Assembly (NCBI GenBank): GCA_021793935.1
Contig: JAJYRV010000049.1
Coordinates: 1-10,207 of the forward strand
Direction of reading: 5' to 3'
From: Actinomycetes bacterium
GTDB taxonomy: Bacteria; Actinomycetota; Actinomycetes; Actinomycetales; Beutenbergiaceae
Length of the DNA stretch: 10,207 nt
In this document: in pieces, positions 6,652-10,207 of the stretch
How the letters are laid out: the number at the start of each line of letters is the position of its first letter
Position numbering within the stretch: position 1 is the stretch's first letter
The notes under the pieces: generated by a model
What the model was told of the DNA's origin: nothing
The model's database searches: none
What the model saw: the letters and a program-made list of their open reading frames with translations, nothing else
Position numbers and translations under genes: made by a program

Positions 6652-8679
6652 ATGAAGCCTCACGACCTCGCTCTGTACCGCCAGCCCGGTAAACCCGCCC
6701 CGCATCCGGACGGCACCTGGGCCGCTGTTGCTGTTTCCCGCCCCGATCTGGAAGCGGACGCGTACGAGTCGCGCCTCTGGCGCATCCCGATCGATACCGG
6801 TGAGCTTTCGCCCCTGACGTTCGGCCCGAACGATTCCGCCCCCGCTATTTCTCCCGACGGGCGCTGGCTCGCGTTCCTGCGGACAGCAGGGAAGTCGGCG
6901 CAGGTCTTCGTCGCGGAGCTCACGGGTGGCGCGATCGCGAGCGAACCCCGCCAACTGACCGACCACCCCCTCGGTGCGCGCGGCCCGCTGGAGTTCTCCG
7001 ACTCCGCGCTCACCTACCTCGCGCCAGTGCCCGAGGACGGGCGCTATGGCACTGATCCGGAGGTCGGCCCGGGCAAGGAACCGCCCCGGCACATCACCGA
7101 TTTCACCTACCGCCGCGACGGCCGGGGCTTCTACCTCGACCGGCCCGCGCACGTGTTCACGGTTGCGTTGGCCGATCTCGCGATGCTCGATGACCCGCTC
7201 GCGGATCCACCCACCGCGGAAGCGGAGCGACCCGCCCTCGCCGGGAGCGGGCTCGCGCCCCAGCAACTCACGAGCGGCGCGGACTCCTACTCCGCCATCA
7301 CGTGGTCGGGCGCCGACATTCTCGCCGCTCGTGAGAACCGCAACGCCCTGAACGATGACCTCGTGCGCATCACGAGTAGCGGCGAGATCACCGAAATCGA
7401 AATCCCGCATGCCCCTGCTCCCGGCGCCAGCGGAACCTGGACAGTACACGGGGTGAGCCCTGACCCCAACACGGGAAAGCTCTGGCTCCTCCTCGCCGAC
7501 TACGGCCCCGAGCGGATGGACTTTATCGGCCGTACCGGCGCCCTCGCCTCTGCGAACCTTGACGGCAACGCCCTGACGAACCTCACGATTCACACCGACC
7601 CGCGCACCGACCAGCTCACGAACATCATGTTCGAAGCCGGGATCGACGGCGTATACGTCACCCGCGAAAATCGCGGCACCATCGAACTCGTTCGTTTCGA
7701 CGGCGATGAGCTCACCCCGGTGCTGGATGGACCGGTGAGCGTCGCCTCGGGGCAGGTGCTTGACGCTGGGGGAGCACTCGCGGTGGCGAGCACCGTGACG
7801 AGCGTGGGCGAAGTGTTCCGCCTCGGAGCGGACGAGCCGGCGCAGCTCACTGACCTCTCACAGCGACTCATCGCCGAGGCGGGAGTCTTCGAACCGGAGG
7901 ACGTCCTCATCACCGGCCCAGACGGCTACCCCGTCCACGGCTGGGTGACCACCCCGGACGGGGTTGGACCGCATCCGGTTCTGCTCCTCATCCACGGAGG
8001 CCCGCACGCCGCCTACACCCCGACGTTCTTCGATGAGGTGCAGGTCTACACCGAGGCGGGGTACGCCGTTGTGTTCTGCAACCCGCGCGGGTCTTCCTCG
8101 TACGGTCAGGAGCACGGCCGAGCGATCACCGGGCAATGGGGAAGCGTCGACGCGCAGGACGTCCTCGCCTTCCTCGACGGCGTCCTCGAGCGCCGGGCGG
8201 ACCTCGACCCGAACCGCGTCGGCGTGCTCGGTGGCTCTTACGGCGGGTACCTCACCGGCTGGCTCACGACTCAAAGCGACCGATGGGCGGGAGCCATCGT
8301 TGAACGCGGCTTCCTCGACGCCTTCTCCTTCGAAGGCTCCTCCGATATTGGTTGGTTCTTCGGGCTGCGTTACCTCGGTGAAGACCGTGAACTCGTCGCC
8401 TCGCAGAACCCGATGTCGCACATCGAGAAGGTGAAAACTCCGACCCTGGTGATCCACTCCGAGGAGGACTGGCGGTGCCCGATCGAGCAAGGGCAACGGT
8501 GGTTCGTGGGGCTCAAACGCCGCGGCGTTCACACAGAGTTCCTCGTGTTCTCCGGTGAGGGCCACGAGCTTTCCCGCTCCGGAACCCCCCGTCATCGCAT
8601 CGCAAGGTTCGAACACATCCTGCGCTGGTGGGCCGCCCACCTGCCTACCTCCGCCAACCCCGCCCGCCGCGAAGCATAG
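6652..8679 (+). CDS. S9 family (prolyl oligopeptidase-type) serine peptidase
   Basis: This 675-residue protein has no signal peptide or membrane segment, so it should be cytoplasmic and cleave peptides or acyl-aminoacyl substrates. Residues 1 to about 410 form a beta-propeller with repeats such as APAISPDGRWLAFLR, which limits access to the active site. The C-terminal alpha/beta hydrolase begins around residue 420. It has HGGP (448-451) and NPRGS (477-481) near the oxyanion site and GGSYGGY with nucleophile Ser529. Asp606 lies in SEEDWRCP and His638 in GEGHELS, completing the Ser-Asp-His triad. Length and order match dipeptidyl/acylaminoacyl peptidases of MEROPS family S9. The start is supported by a -10 six bases upstream. 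Exact specificity (acylaminoacyl peptidase, dipeptidyl peptidase or other) cannot be read from the sequence. Confidence 0.95.
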   Translation: MKPHDLALYRQPGKPAPHPDGTWAAVAVSRPDLEADAYESRLWRIPIDTGELSPLTFGPNDSAPAISPDGRWLAFLRTAGKSAQVFVAELTGGAIASEPRQLTDHPLGARGPLEFSDSALTYLAPVPEDGRYGTDPEVGPGKEPPRHITDFTYRRDGRGFYLDRPAHVFTVALADLAMLDDPLADPPTAEAERPALAGSGLAPQQLTSGADSYSAITWSGADILAARENRNALNDDLVRITSSGEITEIEIPHAPAPGASGTWTVHGVSPDPNTGKLWLLLADYGPERMDFIGRTGALASANLDGNALTNLTIHTDPRTDQLTNIMFEAGIDGVYVTRENRGTIELVRFDGDELTPVLDGPVSVASGQVLDAGGALAVASTVTSVGEVFRLGADEPAQLTDLSQRLIAEAGVFEPEDVLITGPDGYPVHGWVTTPDGVGPHPVLLLIHGGPHAAYTPTFFDEVQVYTEAGYAVVFCNPRGSSSYGQEHGRAITGQWGSVDAQDVLAFLDGVLERRADLDPNRVGVLGGSYGGYLTGWLTTQSDRWAGAIVERGFLDAFSFEGSSDIGWFFGLRYLGEDRELVASQNPMSHIEKVKTPTLVIHSEEDWRCPIEQGQRWFVGLKRRGVHTEFLVFSGEGHELSRSGTPRHRIARFEHILRWWAAHLPTSANPARREA

Positions 8680-8708
8680 CCGGGAATACTTCCCTCACCG
8701 CTACGCTT
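8672..8708 (+). terminator. Nested hairpin at the end of the S9 peptidase gene
   Basis: AAGC (8672-8675) and TAGC (8677-8680, containing the stop) can pair with GCTA (8700-8703) and GCTT (8705-8708) across one A-C mismatch. Inside, GGGAA (8682-8686) and TTCCC (8690-8694) close a TAC loop. No U-tract follows. It may end or protect the upstream transcript, but it also overlaps the -10 of the next gene. Confidence 0.3.
8702..8707 (+). promoter_or_regulatory. Putative -10 element for the AhpD-like gene
   Basis: TACGCT fits TAnnnT and predicts an RNA start near 8713, with a leader of about 60 nt. GGAG at 8762-8765, 8 nt before the ATG at 8774, is the likely ribosome binding site. This gene therefore appears to have a conventional leader, unlike its neighbours. 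Confidence 0.4.
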
Positions 8709-8773
8709 GCAACGGATAGGGGCCCTGGCGCTCGGGCAGATGCGCGAAGACGTACGGAAATGGAGCACATCTT

Positions 8774-9247
8774 ATGGCACGCATTCGCAGAGTGAGGCTG
8801 AACAACGCCTCAATCGCCCGCCAACTCGAAGAGATGAGTCAATCGGCGACCCAAGACGGACTTGCCGCCGGATTCGATATGCGCACCATCGAACTCATTC
8901 GGCTGCGTGCCTCACAACTCAACGGGTGCGGCTCCTGCTTGAAGGCGCACACAGCGATCGCCCTCGAACATGGCGAGATTCCCCAGCGGATCGGCATGCT
9001 CACCGCATGGCGAGATTCCGACTACTTCACTCAGGCGGAGGAAGCAGCCCTAGAGATCGCCGAAATCATCACGCTCATCGGCGAAACTGGGTACGAGGAT
9101 GAGGAATACGCGCGTGTGGCGGAGGTCCTGAGCGAGGAACAGATCGCCGCCGCAACGTGGATCGCGATCGTCATCAACGCCTCGAACCGGCTCTGGATCG
9201 CGAACAACCCACCCGTCCGACTTCCTAAAGACCTCCGCCGCAGCTGA
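8774..9247 (+). CDS. AhpD-like carboxymuconolactone decarboxylase family protein
   Basis: This 157-residue, probably cytoplasmic, all-helical protein belongs to the AhpD/CMD superfamily. The redox centre reads NGCGSCLKAH, with Cys52, Cys55 and His59, and Glu40 lies 12 residues before the first cysteine. That spacing reproduces the Glu-Cys-Cys-His proton relay of AhpD (Glu118, Cys130, Cys133, His137 in the mycobacterial enzyme). A thiol peroxidase or disulfide-reductase role is therefore more likely than true carboxymuconolactone decarboxylation. The later segment LTAWRDSDYFTQAEEAALEIAE is typical of the family. No AhpC or other peroxiredoxin partner is nearby, so it may be a stand-alone stress enzyme. 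The start is supported by GGAG 8 nt upstream. The convergent hydrolase gene ends only 18 bp beyond its stop. Confidence 0.9.
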   Translation: MARIRRVRLNNASIARQLEEMSQSATQDGLAAGFDMRTIELIRLRASQLNGCGSCLKAHTAIALEHGEIPQRIGMLTAWRDSDYFTQAEEAALEIAEIITLIGETGYEDEEYARVAEVLSEEQIAAATWIAIVINASNRLWIANNPPVRLPKDLRRS

Positions 9248-9265
9248 ACGTCACGGACGGCAGGG

Positions 9266-10060
9266 CTAGTCGAGGCGAAACGGCTCGGGAAATTTGGGCG
9301 TGCGCTCGTCACCGGAAGAACGGCGCCGAAGCCGCCGGGTCATCCACGGGGCGACGTCGTTGACGAACCATTGCCCATTCTCGCGCCAGCGCTCCACTGC
9401 GCTTGCGTTCGGGGCGGGCAGTGGGGTTCGCCAGTTCGGGTCGTCGGGGGCGAGCCCGAGACCAACGAGAGCGGCCTGGGCGACACGGTGGTGACCTTGG
9501 GGGCTGAGGTGGATCTTATCCCCGGCCCACATGCTCGGGTGCCGCAGGGCGCGTAATCCCCACAGGTCAAGCACAGCTGCCCCTTGCCGATTCGCGATCG
9601 ACCAGATGTGAGCGTTCAGCGTGGCCACCTTCTGGCGAGTGCTGCGGACGAGGGGAAGGTCGACCGGATCCATTCCCGTGCCGAGCAGCACCCTCGCTCC
9701 CGCTCGCCGAGCAGTGATCACCGCGTCCTCGAGAATCCGCGCAAGCGCATCAGGATCCGTACCGGGGCGGAGGATGTCGTTCCCACCCCCGACGATCGAG
9801 ACGAGGTCGGGCCCCTGCGTGAGCGCGAGGGGAACTTGATCCCGCAAGATCGGGGCGAGGAGCCGCCCCCGGATGGCATGGTTGGCGTATTCCAGTGCAG
9901 GTAATCCCGCCGCCACCCGGCGTGATGAGAGGGACTCGGCCAACCTGTCCGCCCAACCACGCTGCACGTCGGGTCCGCTCCTGGGCCCCGGGTAGGGATC
10001 CCAGAGCCCTTCTGTGAACGAGTCACCAACTGCGATGTAGCGGGAGATATTCTCGATCAT
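9266..10060 (-). CDS. SGNH/GDSL family hydrolase
   Basis: This is a predicted 264-residue esterase or lipase-like hydrolase. Block I is GDSFTEG with nucleophile Ser14. Block II is the Gly of NHAIRG (Gly65), block III GGGND (91-95, Asn94), and block V DKIH with Asp181 and His184. All catalytic and oxyanion residues are present. The C-terminal tail PWMTRRLRRRSSGDERTPKFP is a common signature of actinobacterial cytoplasmic SGNH hydrolases. There is no signal peptide. I chose ATG at 10060 because the family begins just before the first strand (RYIAVGDS). Upstream in-frame starts would overlap the divergent gene and add 25 residues of non-conserved sequence. AGGAAG touches the ATG, too close to act as a ribosome binding site, so the mRNA may be leaderless. 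The substrate (acyl ester, acetylated sugar or other) is unknown. Confidence 0.92.
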   Translation of the reverse strand: MIENISRYIAVGDSFTEGLWDPYPGPRSGPDVQRGWADRLAESLSSRRVAAGLPALEYANHAIRGRLLAPILRDQVPLALTQGPDLVSIVGGGNDILRPGTDPDALARILEDAVITARRAGARVLLGTGMDPVDLPLVRSTRQKVATLNAHIWSIANRQGAAVLDLWGLRALRHPSMWAGDKIHLSPQGHHRVAQAALVGLGLAPDDPNWRTPLPAPNASAVERWRENGQWFVNDVAPWMTRRLRRRSSGDERTPKFPEPFRLD

Positions 10061-10066
10061 CTTCCT

Positions 10067-10072
10067 ATCGTG
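10067..10072 (-). promoter_or_regulatory. Weak -10 candidate for the SGNH hydrolase gene
   Basis: The minus strand reads CACGAT, with A2 and T6 as in a -10 hexamer, exactly six bases before the ATG at 10060. The position suits leaderless transcription but the match is poor. Confidence 0.25.
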
Positions 10073-10113
10073 CCATGCACGCCTGCCGGCTTCGACCCCA
10101 TCGACCGGGCGGC

Positions 10114-10119
10114 TACAGT
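10114..10119 (+). promoter_or_regulatory. -10 element for the right-edge gene
   Basis: TACAGT fits TAnnnT and lies seven bases before the ATG at 10127, with no Shine-Dalgarno between. This points to a leaderless transcript, divergent from the SGNH hydrolase gene. Confidence 0.5.
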
Positions 10120-10126
10120 GACGACC

Positions 10127-10207
10127 ATGGAGCAAGACACCCCAGCGAGTGGCCGGAACGGTCCTGGACGTGATGAGGCACCAAAGGAGGAACCGCTCAG
10201 CGAGCTA
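10127..10207 (+). CDS. Start of an unidentified gene, cut by the right edge
   Basis: ATG at 10127 opens a frame with no stop for 27 codons to the end of the window. The visible N-terminus is hydrophilic (MEQDTPASGRNG, then an acidic/lysine stretch PKEEPLSEL) and has no signal peptide or membrane segment yet. This looks like a disordered N-terminal tail preceding a domain that lies outside. No family can be assigned. The frame is credible because TACAGT lies at the correct distance upstream and the region is otherwise an unused divergent promoter space. Confidence 0.5.
   Translation, partial: MEQDTPASGRNGPGRDEAPKEEPLSEL

Noticed and set aside
6649..7593. Long minus-strand open frame of about 314 codons opposite the S9 peptidase
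   Set aside because: It lies wholly antisense to a gene with a complete catalytic triad, has a composition dominated by Gly, Arg, Val and Glu as expected for a GC-rich shadow frame, and shows no recognisable domain.
7858..8640. Minus-strand open frame of about 260 codons opposite the S9 hydrolase domain
   Set aside because: Same reasoning: it mirrors a conserved coding region, has no plausible start signals and no family motifs.
1..10207. Search by eye for CRISPR repeats, transposase motifs, phage genes, tRNA-like cloverleaves and toxin-antitoxin pairs
   Set aside because: None seen; the window is filled with intact chromosomal-type genes and short intergenic gaps. A computed tRNA or repeat scan was not possible here.

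Overview
The window is a GC-rich, gene-dense stretch of chromosome from an actinomycete. A member of the Micrococcales is the best guess, based on high GC, GTG starts, several apparently leaderless transcripts, a BTAD/NB-ARC regulator and a DrrAB-type exporter. I could not run a taxonomic search. No tRNA, rRNA, CRISPR array, insertion sequence or phage gene was seen. No gene-free stretch exceeds about 150 bp.

Layout. (1) Bases 1-851, minus strand: 5' part of a lipoprotein gene of unknown function, running off the left edge. (2) 961-2744, plus strand: a two-gene, translationally coupled ABC-2 exporter of the daunorubicin-resistance (DrrA/DrrB) type. It is divergent from the lipoprotein, and the 109 bp between them carry helically phased GAAAC repeats. 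(3) 2704-5763, minus strand: a large regulator with a winged helix, a BTAD domain, an NB-ARC-like (STAND) ATPase and a helical-repeat C-terminus. Its 3' end overlaps the permease gene by 41 bp. (4) 5914-6564, plus strand: a small acidic PepSY-like lipoprotein, divergent from the regulator. (5) 6652-8679: a cytoplasmic S9 prolyl-oligopeptidase-type peptidase. (6) 8774-9247: an AhpD-like carboxymuconolactone-decarboxylase-family protein. (7) 9266-10060, minus strand: an SGNH/GDSL hydrolase. (8) 10127 to the right edge: the first 27 codons of an unidentified gene.

How they fit together. The most coherent module is 852-5900: a SARP/AfsR-like sensor-regulator beside a drug-type ABC exporter whose promoter has spaced direct repeats resembling those used by SARP activators. 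A ligand-responsive efflux unit is a reasonable hypothesis, and the flanking lipoproteins may or may not belong to it. The right half (S9 peptidase, AhpD-like protein, SGNH hydrolase) looks like ordinary housekeeping or stress genes with separate promoters. A recurring feature is a -10-like hexamer 6-7 nt upstream of a start codon with no Shine-Dalgarno, suggesting leaderless mRNAs for at least three genes (regulator, S9 peptidase, right-edge gene) and possibly two more.
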